Notes: generated by a model not told the origin, from the letters alone. A stretch of DNA of 64,000 nt from Flagellimonas amphidinii (GCF_013090115.1 NZ_JABFNN010000037.1:1-64000), one strand, 5' to 3'. Shown: positions 49,811 through 59,894, numbered from the stretch's first letter. Translations and numbers: made by a program.

Positions 49811-50293
49811 ATGGCAAAGTTTGCAAAAAAGAAAGATGGGGATTTGCCAGCGGTATCAACCGCTTCCTTACCGGATATCGTCTTCATGTTACTGTTCTTT
49901 TTTATGACAGTGACCACGATGAAGGATAGTTCCCTATTGGTTGAAAATACGCTTCCAAATGCAACTGAAATCAAGAAGTTGGAAAAGAAGGACCGTGTAA
50001 TCTACATCTATGTGGGTAAACCTACGCAAGAATACGAGAAAGTTTTTGGTACTGAACCAAAAATCCAATTGAACGATAAGTTTGCTAGTGTAGATGAAGT
50101 GGGTTCTTATATATTGGCTGAGCGTGCCAAAAAACCACAGGAACTACAGAACGTATTGACTACTGCTTTGAAAGTTGATAAAGAGGCCAATATGGGTCTT
50201 ATCACTGATATCAAACAACAATTAAGAGAGGTTAACGCCCTAAAGGTGAATTATACCACCTACGAGGGTAATGCCTTTAACAATTTGCAGTAG
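49811..50293 (+). CDS. exbD: ExbD-type biopolymer transport protein, second paralogue
   Basis: A 160-residue ExbD of a second subtype. It has the membrane helix with aspartate in SLPDIVFMLLFFFM (Asp22), then a periplasmic domain without cysteine pairs. The VTTMKDSSLLVENTLPNATE stretch is repeated nearly unchanged in the copy at 51078. It is 12 nt after the first exbD and closes the exbB-x-exbD-exbD transcript at a strong terminator. Confidence 0.92.
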   Translation: MAKFAKKKDGDLPAVSTASLPDIVFMLLFFFMTVTTMKDSSLLVENTLPNATEIKKLEKKDRVIYIYVGKPTQEYEKVFGTEPKIQLNDKFASVDEVGSYILAERAKKPQELQNVLTTALKVDKEANMGLITDIKQQLREVNALKVNYTTYEGNAFNNLQ

Positions 50294-50314
50294 ACAATAA
50301 CTTAGATTTAGTGG

Positions 50315-50349
50315 AAAACGCTCCAAATATTTGATTTGGAGCGTTTTTT
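50315..50349 (+). terminator. Strong terminator after the first ExbD pair
   Basis: A perfect 14-bp stem (AAAACGCTCCAAAT with ATTTGGAGCGTTTT) with a 5-nt loop is followed by T residues. It separates the two ExbD pairs into different transcripts. Confidence 0.87.
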
Positions 50350-50452
50350 GGTTTCGTACAGTATCCTCCTAAATGCTTTGGAATGATTGTTGAGATGGAT
50401 TTTCTACCCTTTAAGGGTTAACTGAATCATTAATTCCAACAAACATTCTATT

Positions 50453-51067
50453 ATGGAAAGAAGAAAAGAAATTCCAGAGGTCAATGCTGGTTCAATGGCG
50501 GATATCGCCTTTTTACTACTTATTTTTTTTCTGGTTACCACAACCATTGAGACAGATGTGGGATTGAACAGAAAACTCCCTCCATCTGATACTACCCCGC
50601 CACCCAAAATATCGGAACGCAATATTTTAAGAGTGAGCCTCAACCAAAATGATGAACTTTTTGTTGAGGACGGAGTAGTTCAGCTAAATGATCTGAAGGC
50701 TATAGCTACTTCCTTTTTGGACAACGGTGGTATTCCCATCGGCGATGCTGAACACTGTACGTATTGTTTAGGTGAAAGGAATCAAGATTCATCTGATAAT
50801 CCCATCAAAGCAATAATTTCATTGAATAGTGATAGAAAAGCTTCTTACGGGATTTATATAAAAGTACAGAATGAATTGATCGCAGCGTACAATGAACTCA
50901 GAAATAGAGAAGCTCAAAGGCGCTACGGTATGAGTTATGAGGAAATGGAGCAATCATACGAGGATCCTGCCACATCATTAAATGATAAAATGATTCTTAA
51001 GGAGAGAATTGTAGAAGTGAGAGAAATGTATCCTTTAAAGTTAATCGAAGCACAAGCCCAAATTTAA
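50453..51067 (+). CDS. exbD: ExbD-type protein, duplicate of the first paralogue
   Basis: A 204-residue ExbD closely related to the one at 49193. The first 40 residues are nearly identical (EVNAGSMADIAFLLLIFF, Asp17), and the periplasmic domain again has a CTYC pair (Cys102, Cys105). It starts a second ExbD-only operon with no ExbB, and the next gene follows 10 nt later. It probably works with the ExbB encoded at 47980 or another one in the genome. Confidence 0.92.
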   Translation: MERRKEIPEVNAGSMADIAFLLLIFFLVTTTIETDVGLNRKLPPSDTTPPPKISERNILRVSLNQNDELFVEDGVVQLNDLKAIATSFLDNGGIPIGDAEHCTYCLGERNQDSSDNPIKAIISLNSDRKASYGIYIKVQNELIAAYNELRNREAQRRYGMSYEEMEQSYEDPATSLNDKMILKERIVEVREMYPLKLIEAQAQI

Positions 51068-51077
51068 AACTCAAATC

Positions 51078-51551
51078 ATGCGAAATCATAGAAAAATTAC
51101 CCGTGGTACCCCCGTCATTTCAACCGCATCATTGCCAGATATTGTTTTTATGTTGTTGTTCTTTTTCATGACGGTCACAACAATAAAAAGTAGAACCTTG
51201 CTGGTAGATAATAATTTACCCAATGCAAGTGAGGTTAAAAGTTTAGATAAAAAAGATAGGATAATCGAAATTTTTGTTGGAAAACCTTCTCCAGAACTGG
51301 CAAAAGTTTTTGGCTCCGAACCAAAAATCCAATTAGATGATAGGTTGGCCAATGTAAATGATGTTGGACCGTATATCTTAAGTGAATTGGCCAAAAAGCC
51401 TGAAGGTATAAGGAATTTTGTGACCGTGTCACTTAAAATTGATAAAGAAGTGAAAGTGGGCATAGTGTCAGATATTAAAGAAGAACTACGAAAAGTAAAC
51501 TTGTTGAAAGTGAATTATACGACTTACACAAACGATGAAAATTCGCTTTGA
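51078..51551 (+). CDS. exbD: ExbD-type protein, duplicate of the second paralogue
   Basis: A 157-residue ExbD that is a close copy of the one at 49811: STASLPDIVFMLLFFFMTVT, then KSRTLLVDNNLPNASEV where the other has KDSSLLVENTLPNATEI. The channel aspartate is Asp20. It is 10 nt downstream of its partner. A PorT-like gene follows after 77 nt. Confidence 0.92.
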   Translation: MRNHRKITRGTPVISTASLPDIVFMLLFFFMTVTTIKSRTLLVDNNLPNASEVKSLDKKDRIIEIFVGKPSPELAKVFGSEPKIQLDDRLANVNDVGPYILSELAKKPEGIRNFVTVSLKIDKEVKVGIVSDIKEELRKVNLLKVNYTTYTNDENSL

Positions 51552-51628
51552 GCAATAAACGTATAAACTAAGATGTAAAAACAATTCAAATGTGTAATTT
51601 GGGTTGTTTTTCATTTTATGCTTTCCAA

Positions 51629-52321
51629 ATGAAGGGATTTTTGATTCTTATACTCATGTCTTTATCTGTTGTTTTGGTGCAATCTCAAGAGCTACAGCAA
51701 CAAGAAGGTGCAATTGATAATCGGTATCTTGAAGACCAATTTTATATAGGTCTAGGGTTTAATTTTTTGTTGGACAGACCGGATGATGTTGTTCAAAGAA
51801 GTCTATCCTACAACTTGCAGGCGGGTTTTATCAAAGATATTCCCTTGAATCAAAGTAGAAATTTTGGTCTGGGATTAGGGTTGGGTTATGCCACCAATTC
51901 ATACTATACAAATATTGGTGCAATGGAAACTGATGGTGATATTGTTTACGAGATATTTAGCTCTGATGATTTCAAAAGGAGTAAGTTTGAGACCCATGCC
52001 ATTGAAGTGCCTTTTGAAATAAGATGGCGTACCTCCACTGCTGAAGAGTATAAGTTTTGGCGAATATATGCTGGTGCTAAAGTGGCCTATGTTTTTTCTG
52101 GAAGGTCAAAATTGGTGACTGAGGAAAAAACTACGGCCTTTGCAAATGATGATATTCAAAAGCTTCAATATGGTCTCATGTTCAATTTTGGATACAACAC
52201 ATGGAATCTTCATGCGTATTATGCCCTTAATCCTTTGCTGGAAGACGGTGTAGAACTGAACAATGGAAGTCCCATCGATATGCGTGCTTTACGAATAGGC
52301 ATAATTTTTTATATCCTATAA
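51629..52321 (+). CDS. PorT-like outer-membrane beta-barrel protein
   Basis: A 230-residue exported protein with a signal peptide (LILILMSLSVVLVQSQE) and about eight predicted beta strands with aromatic girdles. Segments include YIGLGFNFLLD, GLGLGLGYATNSYY and YKFWRIYAGAKVAYVF, closing ALRIGIIFYIL. The length and pattern match PorT-family barrels associated with the type IX secretion and gliding machinery of Bacteroidota, though paralogues with other roles exist. The ATG at 51629 is preferred to one at 51590, because it gives a clean signal peptide. The last six bases overlap the convergent membrane-protein gene. Confidence 0.8.
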   Translation: MKGFLILILMSLSVVLVQSQELQQQEGAIDNRYLEDQFYIGLGFNFLLDRPDDVVQRSLSYNLQAGFIKDIPLNQSRNFGLGLGLGYATNSYYTNIGAMETDGDIVYEIFSSDDFKRSKFETHAIEVPFEIRWRTSTAEEYKFWRIYAGAKVAYVFSGRSKLVTEEKTTAFANDDIQKLQYGLMFNFGYNTWNLHAYYALNPLLEDGVELNNGSPIDMRALRIGIIFYIL

Positions 52322-52918
52322 CCAATACTTGAGAGTAATCAGTTGGGAAAACAATCCCACTAGAAATCCTATCAATAACTCAGCTCTATTGTGCGCTTTT
52401 AAGTATAATCTGGAGGTGGCCACCAACCCAGTTACAAGAATAAATATACTGATGGCCAAGGTAATGTTCTTTTCAAAATGAATGCTGAGTCCAACCATGT
52501 ACATTAGAATACTTCCCATGCCCAGAAGGTGCATACTGGTCTTAAATTTAAAGAATAACAATATGATTGCGGCTCCAGTAGCCATTAAGAGTCCAATAAA
52601 GAAGAAAAACAGTTCATTTACATAATTGTTGGGAATGACCTTGTATAAAATCATCAACAATAAGATACAGCTTATGTAAAGCGGATATTTGCGTTCTTGT
52701 AACGTAGGTAGAAAAATAGAATTGATGACCCCTATGTTCTTTAGAATTAGAAAGAAGATAATAGGTATGATCACCGTAAGTATAAAAATAGGAAGAACGT
52801 TACCGCTCTGTATTTCCAAGGTGCTGTATGGGGTAACCATAAAATACAGAATGGTGCCTCCAATAGGAACAAACAAAGGATGAAAAACGTAGGAAATAAT
52901 GTTGAAGAAGTGACGCAT
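52316..52918 (-). CDS. Membrane protein resembling the PAP2 phosphatase C-terminal half
   Basis: A 200-residue protein with about six membrane segments. Near the C-terminus SRLYLKAHNRAELLIG contains an Arg-x-Tyr-Leu-x-x-His spacing reminiscent of the third PAP2 phosphatase motif, but the first two PAP2 motifs are not convincing, so activity is doubtful. The ATG overlaps the rpoN stop by one base, so it is translationally coupled to rpoN. Proteins like it commonly follow rpoN in Flavobacteriia. The 3' end overlaps the PorT-like gene by six bases. Confidence 0.7.
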   Translation of the reverse strand: MRHFFNIISYVFHPLFVPIGGTILYFMVTPYSTLEIQSGNVLPIFILTVIIPIIFFLILKNIGVINSIFLPTLQERKYPLYISCILLLMILYKVIPNNYVNELFFFFIGLLMATGAAIILLFFKFKTSMHLLGMGSILMYMVGLSIHFEKNITLAISIFILVTGLVATSRLYLKAHNRAELLIGFLVGLFSQLITLKYWL

Positions 52919-54375
52919 TAAATCTGCTTTCTTAACCTTGCTACCGGTATTCCTAACTGCTCCCGATATTTAGCCACTGTACGTCTGGCAATAGGGTATC
53001 CACGCTCTTTTAGAATTTTGGCCAACTTATCATCCGTTAAAGGCTTTTTCTTCTCTTCTTCGCCAATAACAGTTTCCAAAATCTTTTTGATTTCTTTTGT
53101 GGATACATCTTCTCCTTGCTCATTTTTCATGGCTTCGGAGAAATACTCTTTGATCAGCTTTGTGCCATAAGGAGTATCCACATATTTGCTATTGGCCACT
53201 CGGGAAACTGTTGAGACATCCATATTAATTTGGTCGGCAATGTCTTTTAGGATCATCGGACGCAACTTTCGCTCATCACCGGTCATGAAATACTCTCTTT
53301 GGTAATTCATGATGGCGCTCATAGTAATAAAAAGTGTTTGCTGTCGCTGTTTGATGGCATCTATGAACCATTTGGCCGCATCCAACTTCTGTTTGATGAA
53401 CAGCACAGTATCTTTCTGCGATTTTGACTTTTCCTTAGAGTCTTTGTATCCCTGCAACATATTGTTGTACTCTTTGGAAACATGAAGTTCAGGAGCGTTT
53501 CTTCCGTTCAATGTCAAGTCCAACTCACCATCAATAATTTTTATGGAAAAATCGGGCACAATATGTTCAATGATTCTATTGTTGCCCGCATAAGAACCAC
53601 CTGGTTTAGGATTTAATTTTTCTATTTCTGAAATGGCCTCCTTTAACTCTTCTTCATTGATGTGATGCTTCTGGAGTAACTTGGAGTAATGCTTTTTGGT
53701 GAACTGTTCAAAGGACTTTTCCAAAATGGTAATCGCCAACTCAACTGAAGGTTTCTTTTCTTTTCTTTTGAGTTGAATGGTCAAGCATTCATCAAGGGAG
53801 CGGGCGCCAACACCGGGTGGATCTAAAGTTTGTACCACCTTTAGGACGGTCTCTATTTTGTCTTCTTCAACATAAATATTCTGGGTGAAGGCCAAATCAT
53901 CCATAATGTCGGATAAAGGCCTTCTTATATAACCACTTTCATCAACACTACCCACCAAAAATTCGGCGATGGCCCATTCCTCATCATCCAAATAAATAGT
54001 GTTGAGCTGATTCAGTAAATGTTGATTGAAAGAAGTTCCAGCGGCATAGGGAATACTTTTTTCATCGTCATCTGGACTATAGTTGCTTGTTTGCGTTCTA
54101 TAATCCGGAATTTCATCATCACTTAAGTAATCATCAATATTGATGTCCTCTGCCGAAATAGTTTCACCGTCGGATGCTTCTTCGAACGCATCTGCGTAAT
54201 TATCATCCATTGCCTCACTTTCAGCCTTGCCACTTTCTAAGGCGGGATTTTCCTCCAGCTCCTGTTTTAAGCGCTGCTCAAAGGCCTGTGTGGGCAATTG
54301 GATAAGCTTCATGAGCTGTATCTGTTGAGGAGACAACTTTTGGGAAAGCTTAAACTGTAGATGTTGTTTTAGCAT
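52918..54375 (-). CDS. rpoN: RNA polymerase sigma-54 factor
   Basis: A 485-residue sigma-54. The N-terminal glutamine-rich activator-interacting region (LKQHLQFKLSQKLSPQQIQLMK) is followed by an acidic linker (about 55-105). The core-binding domain and a helix-turn-helix (ADQINMDVSTVSRVANSK, about 388-405) come next. The C-terminal RpoN box is ARRTVAKYRE (about 467-476). All hallmarks are present, so it should be functional. Activator ATPases are not in this window. It overlaps the next gene by one base. Confidence 0.96.
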   Translation of the reverse strand: MLKQHLQFKLSQKLSPQQIQLMKLIQLPTQAFEQRLKQELEENPALESGKAESEAMDDNYADAFEEASDGETISAEDINIDDYLSDDEIPDYRTQTSNYSPDDDEKSIPYAAGTSFNQHLLNQLNTIYLDDEEWAIAEFLVGSVDESGYIRRPLSDIMDDLAFTQNIYVEEDKIETVLKVVQTLDPPGVGARSLDECLTIQLKRKEKKPSVELAITILEKSFEQFTKKHYSKLLQKHHINEEELKEAISEIEKLNPKPGGSYAGNNRIIEHIVPDFSIKIIDGELDLTLNGRNAPELHVSKEYNNMLQGYKDSKEKSKSQKDTVLFIKQKLDAAKWFIDAIKQRQQTLFITMSAIMNYQREYFMTGDERKLRPMILKDIADQINMDVSTVSRVANSKYVDTPYGTKLIKEYFSEAMKNEQGEDVSTKEIKKILETVIGEEEKKKPLTDDKLAKILKERGYPIARRTVAKYREQLGIPVARLRKQI

Positions 54376-54417
54376 ATTGCGTTACAATCTTCCTTCTTAT
54401 AAATTTAAGAATTCAAA

Positions 54418-55851
54418 TTAGAACTCTGCATTTTGAGGGGTTCTTGGATAAGGGATAACGTCCCTGATGTTGCCCATTCCTGTGGCAAATTGAACTATAC
54501 GCTCAAAACCTAGTCCAAACCCACTGTGTACTGCGGTGCCAAACTTTCTTAAATCCAAGTACCACCACAGCTCTTTTTCATCGATTTCAAGTGCCTTGAT
54601 TTTTTCTTGCAGGACATCCAAACGTTCCTCCCTTTGCGATCCTCCCACTATTTCACCAATGCCAGGGAAAAGCACATCCATGGCCCTAACGGTTTTTCCA
54701 TCTTCATTCAATCGCATGTAAAATGCTTTGATGTTTGCAGGGTAGTCAAACAAAATGACTGGGCACTTAAAGTGTTTCTCCACCAAGAATCTTTCGTGCT
54801 CACTTTGTAAATCGGCACCCCATTCGTCAATTGGGAATTGGAACTTTTTCTTTTTATTGGGTTTGCTGTTCTTTAAAATGTCAATAGCTTCAGTATACGA
54901 AACTCTTTTGAAGTTGTTTTCTACAACAAATTTTAGTTTTTCAACCAAGGCCATTTCTGAACGCTCATTTTGGGGTTTGGATTTTTCCTCATCCAAAAGG
55001 CGTTTTTCCAAAAATTCAAGATCATCAGCACAATGGTCCAAAACGTATTGTAGAATCCATTTGATAAAATCTTCGGCCAAATCCATATTAGCATCAAGAT
55101 CATAGAAAGCCACTTCAGGCTCAATCATCCAAAATTCTGCCAAATGGCGGGATGTATTGGAGTTTTCAGCCCTAAATGTTGGACCAAAGGTATATACTTT
55201 GCCCAATCCCATAGCATAGGTTTCTGCTTCCAATTGCCCAGAAACGGTAAGGTTGGTTTCCTTGCCAAAGAAATCTTGGGTATAATCAACATCACCATTA
55301 TCATCCAACGGTGGATTTTTAGCGTCTAAAGCACTTACCCGAAACATTTCCCCGGCACCTTCTGCATCCGATCCTGTGATGATGGGGGCGTGCATATAGT
55401 AAAATCCATTTTGCTGAAAATAACTGTGAACGGCAAATGCAAGAGTAGATCGTACCCGCATTACAGCTGCAAACGTATTGGTTCGGACTCTTAAGTGTGC
55501 TTTTTCCCTTAAAAATTCCAATGAATGCTTTTTGGGTTGAATAGGATAGGATTCTGGGTCGGCAGCACCGTGCACAACAACATCAGAGACTTGTATTTCC
55601 ACACTTTGTCCACGTCCTTGACTTTCCACCAAAGTTCCTTTAACTTTTAAAGCTGCTCCTGTTGATATTTGTTTGAGGATGGCTTCATCCAAATTTTCAA
55701 AGTCAACAACACATTGTAGATTGTGTATGGTAGATCCATCATTCAATGCAATGAACCTGTTGCTTCTGAATGTTTTTACCCACCCATTTATTTCAACCGA
55801 ATCTCCTGTGGGCTGCTTTTGTAGCAGTTCTTTTATGGAATAAGACTTCAT
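54418..55851 (-). CDS. asnS: Asparaginyl-tRNA synthetase
   Basis: A 477-residue class II synthetase. An N-terminal OB-fold anticodon-binding domain (about 15-105) is followed by the catalytic core, with motif 2 region FRAENSNTSRHLAEFWMIEPE (about 228-248) and motif 3 GFGLGFERIVQF (about 448-459). The AsnRS character is supported by the length and by the GSDAEGAGEMFRV stretch. It charges tRNA-Asn. It lies 42 nt upstream of rpoN on the same strand. Confidence 0.94.
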   Translation of the reverse strand: MKSYSIKELLQKQPTGDSVEINGWVKTFRSNRFIALNDGSTIHNLQCVVDFENLDEAILKQISTGAALKVKGTLVESQGRGQSVEIQVSDVVVHGAADPESYPIQPKKHSLEFLREKAHLRVRTNTFAAVMRVRSTLAFAVHSYFQQNGFYYMHAPIITGSDAEGAGEMFRVSALDAKNPPLDDNGDVDYTQDFFGKETNLTVSGQLEAETYAMGLGKVYTFGPTFRAENSNTSRHLAEFWMIEPEVAFYDLDANMDLAEDFIKWILQYVLDHCADDLEFLEKRLLDEEKSKPQNERSEMALVEKLKFVVENNFKRVSYTEAIDILKNSKPNKKKKFQFPIDEWGADLQSEHERFLVEKHFKCPVILFDYPANIKAFYMRLNEDGKTVRAMDVLFPGIGEIVGGSQREERLDVLQEKIKALEIDEKELWWYLDLRKFGTAVHSGFGLGFERIVQFATGMGNIRDVIPYPRTPQNAEF

Positions 55852-55941
55852 TTTTAACTTCTGGTAATTTAAGCGGTAAAGATAGGTTTTTGATGAAAAC
55901 TGTGAGTAATGATTCGCTTACAAATGTGGGTGCTCCACAGA

Positions 55942-58338
55942 CTATTTGTCTTTGATATTTACCTCATCTTTTGGTAAAATATCAATTTGTGGCTTTTTAA
56001 GTACTTGTTTATTGGCGATGCTTCTTTCTAAAGAAAGAAGTAAAGAGGGGAGTAAAATAAGATTGGAGAGCATGGCGAAGAGTAGGGTGGCTGATACTAG
56101 CCCTCCAAGTGCTTTGGTTCCTCCAAAACTTGAAATGATGAATACAGAAAATCCAAAAAATAGCACAATAGAGGTATAAAACATACTTACCCCAGTTTCC
56201 CGCAAAGCGGCATAAACCGATTTTTTGATTTGCCAACGATTAGCAGCAAGTTCCTGTCTATATTTTGCAAGAAAGTGAATGGTGTCATCCACAGATATCC
56301 CAAAGGCAATACTAAAAACCAATATAGTGGATGGTTTTATAGGCACACCTAGGTATCCCATAAGTCCTGCAGTGATGACCAAAGGAAGCAGATTGGGTAC
56401 CAAGGAAATAATGACCATTCTAAAGGAACGGAACAGATAGGCCATAAAGAGTGAAATCAACCCAATGGCCAAAGCCAAAGAGAGTAATAGATTTTTGACC
56501 AAATATCGTGTTCCTTTCAAAAAAAGTAAGGCTTTACCGGTCATAAAAACATTGTAGCGCTCGGATGGAAAGAATTTGGTTATGGCTTGTTGCACATCTT
56601 TTTCAATTTCTTCCATGCGCTCAATTTTCACATCGCGCATAAAGGTCGTGATGCGGGCGGTTTGGCCGGTACTATCCACAAAACTTTCCAAAAGGTTATC
56701 ATTGGCGGAGGATTTCCGCACCATATCCATGATAAAAGTGTTCTCTTGCGAAGTGGGCAACTGGTAGTATTTTGGAATACCATTGTAAAAGGCTTGCTTG
56801 GAGTATTTCACCAAGTTTACCAAAGAAATAGGTTTGGAAAGCTCAGGAGTTTCTTCAATTATATCTCCCAATTGGTTCATTCGCCGTAATGTGGCGGGCT
56901 TAATTGCTCCATTTTTTCGTTTGGTGTCCACTACAATTTCCATAGGCATAATACCATCAAACTCCTGCTCAAAAAACCGGATATCCTTAAAGTAATGGGT
57001 GTTTTTGGGGAGGTCTTCAATTCTACTCCCTGTGATTTTAATTTGATAGATACCAATAATGCTGAGAACCAAAACAATGATGGAAGTAATGTAAACCCCA
57101 ATTCTGTGATGTCTTACCATACGTTCCATCCAATTGACAAAATAATCCATCCATCTTTTGTTCAGGTGTTTAAGATGTTTGGTCTTTGGCAATGGCATGA
57201 AACTGTAAATGATTGGTATGATCAGCAAGGATAGGATGAATATCCCCACAATATTGATGGATGCTACAATACCAAATTCTTTGAGCAAATCACTGTCCAA
57301 AATCATGAAGGTGGCAAATCCCGAGGCTGTAGTAATGTTGGTCATAAGGGTTGCATTGCCTATTTTGGAAATGACCCGTTGCAAGGACAGTGCTTGATTA
57401 CCATGCTTATTGACTTCTTGTTGGTATTTATTGATAAGAAAAATACAATTAGGTATTCCGATTACAATGATAAGTGGCGGAATGAGTGCTGTAAGTATGG
57501 TTATCTGATACTTTAATAGCCCTAAAAAGCCAAAGGCCCACATTACGCCAATAATCACTACAAACATGGATATGAATGTTGCCCTGAAACTTCTGAAAAA
57601 AAAGAAGAAAATTAATGAGGTGACTAGTAGAGCGGCCAAAATAAAAATCCCGACTTCATCTTTGATGGATTTAGTGTTCCAAGTTCTGATGTATGGCATG
57701 CCCGAAACATGGACATCCATTTGGGTCTCTTCTTCAAAGTTTTTTACCAAATCCCCAAGATCATTTAGGATGAAATCATTTCGTACTGAAGTGCTCATGA
57801 TATCCTTGTCCAGATAAGCTATGGTTTGTATGGTCTGACTCTCTGGATTGTAGACCAAGTTGTCATAAAAAGGAAGTTCTTTTAAAAGATGATTTTTAAG
57901 TTCATTTACTTCTTCCTCGGTCTTTGGGGGATTTTTGATGAAAGGCTCCATGACAAACGCTTGTTGTTCATTGTCCTTTTCCAAAACTTTGAGATTGTCT
58001 GTGGATACTACAAAATCAATTTCAGGAAATGCTTCAAGCTGTTTGCTCAATTTGTTCCATCTGTTGAAATTGTCTGGTGTAAAAAGTGTTGAGTCCCTTA
58101 TTGCAAATACAATGGCGTTACCTTCCTCTCCAAATATCTTTGTAAAGGCATTATACTGAATGGTGGAAGGGTGATCATCTGGAAGTATATTGGCTTCAGT
58201 ATTGGAAAATTGTATGTTTTTCCACTGCAGGGCCAAAAAAACAGTGAATCCTGCTATACCCAATAGAATCAAAATCCTATTGCGCAGCATAATTTTTGCG
58301 ACCTTAAGCCAAAATCCTTGAGTAAGCTTTACTGCCAT
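55942..58338 (-). CDS. RND/MMPL family efflux transporter
   Basis: A 798-residue inner-membrane transporter of the MMPL/HpnN-like RND group. Each half has one membrane segment, a large periplasmic domain (about 40-240 and 440-620), and a five-helix bundle. In the second half FGISVDDTIHFLAKYR has paired aspartates that fit the proton relay; the first half has IGIPNCIFLINKYQQE at the equivalent place. Such proteins export lipids or hydrophobic compounds; no membrane-fusion partner is adjacent. Substrate unknown. Confidence 0.88.
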   Translation of the reverse strand: MAVKLTQGFWLKVAKIMLRNRILILLGIAGFTVFLALQWKNIQFSNTEANILPDDHPSTIQYNAFTKIFGEEGNAIVFAIRDSTLFTPDNFNRWNKLSKQLEAFPEIDFVVSTDNLKVLEKDNEQQAFVMEPFIKNPPKTEEEVNELKNHLLKELPFYDNLVYNPESQTIQTIAYLDKDIMSTSVRNDFILNDLGDLVKNFEEETQMDVHVSGMPYIRTWNTKSIKDEVGIFILAALLVTSLIFFFFFRSFRATFISMFVVIIGVMWAFGFLGLLKYQITILTALIPPLIIVIGIPNCIFLINKYQQEVNKHGNQALSLQRVISKIGNATLMTNITTASGFATFMILDSDLLKEFGIVASINIVGIFILSLLIIPIIYSFMPLPKTKHLKHLNKRWMDYFVNWMERMVRHHRIGVYITSIIVLVLSIIGIYQIKITGSRIEDLPKNTHYFKDIRFFEQEFDGIMPMEIVVDTKRKNGAIKPATLRRMNQLGDIIEETPELSKPISLVNLVKYSKQAFYNGIPKYYQLPTSQENTFIMDMVRKSSANDNLLESFVDSTGQTARITTFMRDVKIERMEEIEKDVQQAITKFFPSERYNVFMTGKALLFLKGTRYLVKNLLLSLALAIGLISLFMAYLFRSFRMVIISLVPNLLPLVITAGLMGYLGVPIKPSTILVFSIAFGISVDDTIHFLAKYRQELAANRWQIKKSVYAALRETGVSMFYTSIVLFFGFSVFIISSFGGTKALGGLVSATLLFAMLSNLILLPSLLLSLERSIANKQVLKKPQIDILPKDEVNIKDK

Positions 58339-58411
58339 TGGGTGTAATTGGGCGCAAAGGTAGAAAATGAAAACATGTGTTCCTAAGAAACGAGCGAGGC
58401 AATTTCAAGTT

Positions 58412-58966
58412 TTACACCTTCATGATCTCAGCTTCCTTAACGGTTAGCGTGGCATCTACTTTTTTAATATAAGAGTCTGTAAGCTCTTGGACATCTACTT
58501 CAGCATTGCTTCGTAAATCTTCAGAGATTTCCAAAGATTTTAAATCTTTGTTGGCCTCTTGTCTTGCACTTCTAATACTAACTTTAGCATCTTCAGCTTC
58601 AGATTTAGCCTGCTTTACCAACTGTATTCTACGCTCTTCAGTTAAAGGTGGGACATTAATGATGATTGTTTCACCATTGTTCATAGGGTTGAATCCCAAA
58701 TTGGCATTCATTATGGCAGTTTCAATATCTGCAAGAAGATTTTTTTCCCAAGGCTGCACAGAAATTGTCCTTGCATCTGGAGTGTTGATATTGGATACTT
58801 GAGAAAGAGGGGTCTGAGAACCATAATAGTCAACCATAACGGTAGACAACATCATGGGGCTTGCTTTTCCTGCTCTAATCTTTATCAAAGCCTTTTCAAG
58901 ATGGGCAATACTTGCATCCATGCTTTCTTTGGTACTATCCAATACAAATTTTACTTCTTCGTCCAT
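58412..58966 (-). CDS. frr: Ribosome recycling factor
   Basis: A 184-residue RRF with the three-helix bundle plus central beta domain. Signatures are IRAGKASPMML (about 31-41), VSNINTPDARTISVQPW (about 57-73), MNANLGFNPMNNGE (about 88-101) and PPLTEERRIQLVKQAK (about 106-121). It splits post-termination ribosomes together with EF-G. It follows pyrH on the same strand by 41 nt, the usual bacterial order. Confidence 0.97.
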   Translation of the reverse strand: MDEEVKFVLDSTKESMDASIAHLEKALIKIRAGKASPMMLSTVMVDYYGSQTPLSQVSNINTPDARTISVQPWEKNLLADIETAIMNANLGFNPMNNGETIIINVPPLTEERRIQLVKQAKSEAEDAKVSIRSARQEANKDLKSLEISEDLRSNAEVDVQELTDSYIKKVDATLTVKEAEIMKV

Positions 58967-59007
58967 AATTTTACAATTTTAGAGATGGCATCAAAGTATA
59001 TGCCAAT

Positions 59008-59715
59008 CTATATGTTGACAACAGTTCCAATTCGTTCGCCAGAAACTATTTTCATCAGATTTCCTCTTGTGTTCATGTCAAAGACCACAATGGGAAGTTC
59101 GTTTTCTTGACTCAAGGTAAAAGCGGTGGTGTCCATTACTTTCAATCCTTTGGAAATAACATCGTTAAAAGAAATGGAGTCGAATTTGGTGGCTGTTTTA
59201 TCCTTTTCGGGATCCGAGGTGTATATGCCATCAACACGGGTTCCTTTTAGGATAACATCTGCATTGACTTCTATAGCTCTTAGAACTGCTGCAGAATCTG
59301 TAGTGAAATATGGGTTGCCCGTTCCACCTCCAAAAATTACAACTCTGCCTTTTTCCAAATGCCGAATAGCTCTTCTTCTAATGAAAGGTTCTGCAACTTC
59401 ATTGATTTTGATGGCTGACTGCAAACGGGTTTCAATACCTTCGTTTTCCAAAGCGCTCTGAAGTGCCAAACCATTAATTACAGTGGCCAACATCCCCATA
59501 TGATCCCCTTGTACGCGGTCCATTCCTTGACTGGCTCCAGAAAGCCCCCTGAAAATGTTGCCTCCCCCAATCACAATGGCCACTTCAACACCCTTCTCCA
59601 CTACGGATTTAATGTCTTCGGCATACTCAGAAAGACGCTTGGCATCAATTCCGTATTGTTTCTCGCCCATGAGGGCTTCTCCGCTTAATTTTAATAAAAT
59701 TCTTTTGTATTGCAT
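59008..59715 (-). CDS. pyrH: UMP kinase
   Basis: A 235-residue UMP kinase, phosphorylating UMP to UDP. The N-terminal [11 protein letters not shown] (about 6-16), [10 protein letters not shown] (about 48-57), [19 protein letters not shown] (about 132-150) and the C-terminal FDMNTRGNL are typical. The start at 59715 ([12 protein letters not shown]) gives the family length; upstream in-frame codons to 59817 would add 34 unrelated residues. It is upstream of frr in one operon. Confidence 0.96.
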   Translation of the reverse strand: MQYKRILLKLSGEALMGEKQYGIDAKRLSEYAEDIKSVVEKGVEVAIVIGGGNIFRGLSGASQGMDRVQGDHMGMLATVINGLALQSALENEGIETRLQSAIKINEVAEPFIRRRAIRHLEKGRVVIFGGGTGNPYFTTDSAAVLRAIEVNADVILKGTRVDGIYTSDPEKDKTATKFDSISFNDVISKGLKVMDTTAFTLSQENELPIVVFDMNTRGNLMKIVSGERIGTVVNI

Positions 59716-59894
59716 TGAGGGTGTCTTGAAGTCCGGACAAAAATAATCAAAATTATTTACGGGAATCACCTCAAATTTTAGCTCTTCAGGATTATTATGG
59801 ATAAAAAATCCATACATTTTGTATCCTTTTTTTAAAACAGCAGTATATCCTTCAAAACCAGAACAAATTGCAAAGCATAACCGATAATCATTTA

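Noticed and set aside
59738-59775. TTTG / TATTTTTG on the minus strand as the pyrH promoter
   Set aside because: The elements are 26 nt apart, well beyond the usual 17-23 nt, so the match is probably by chance.
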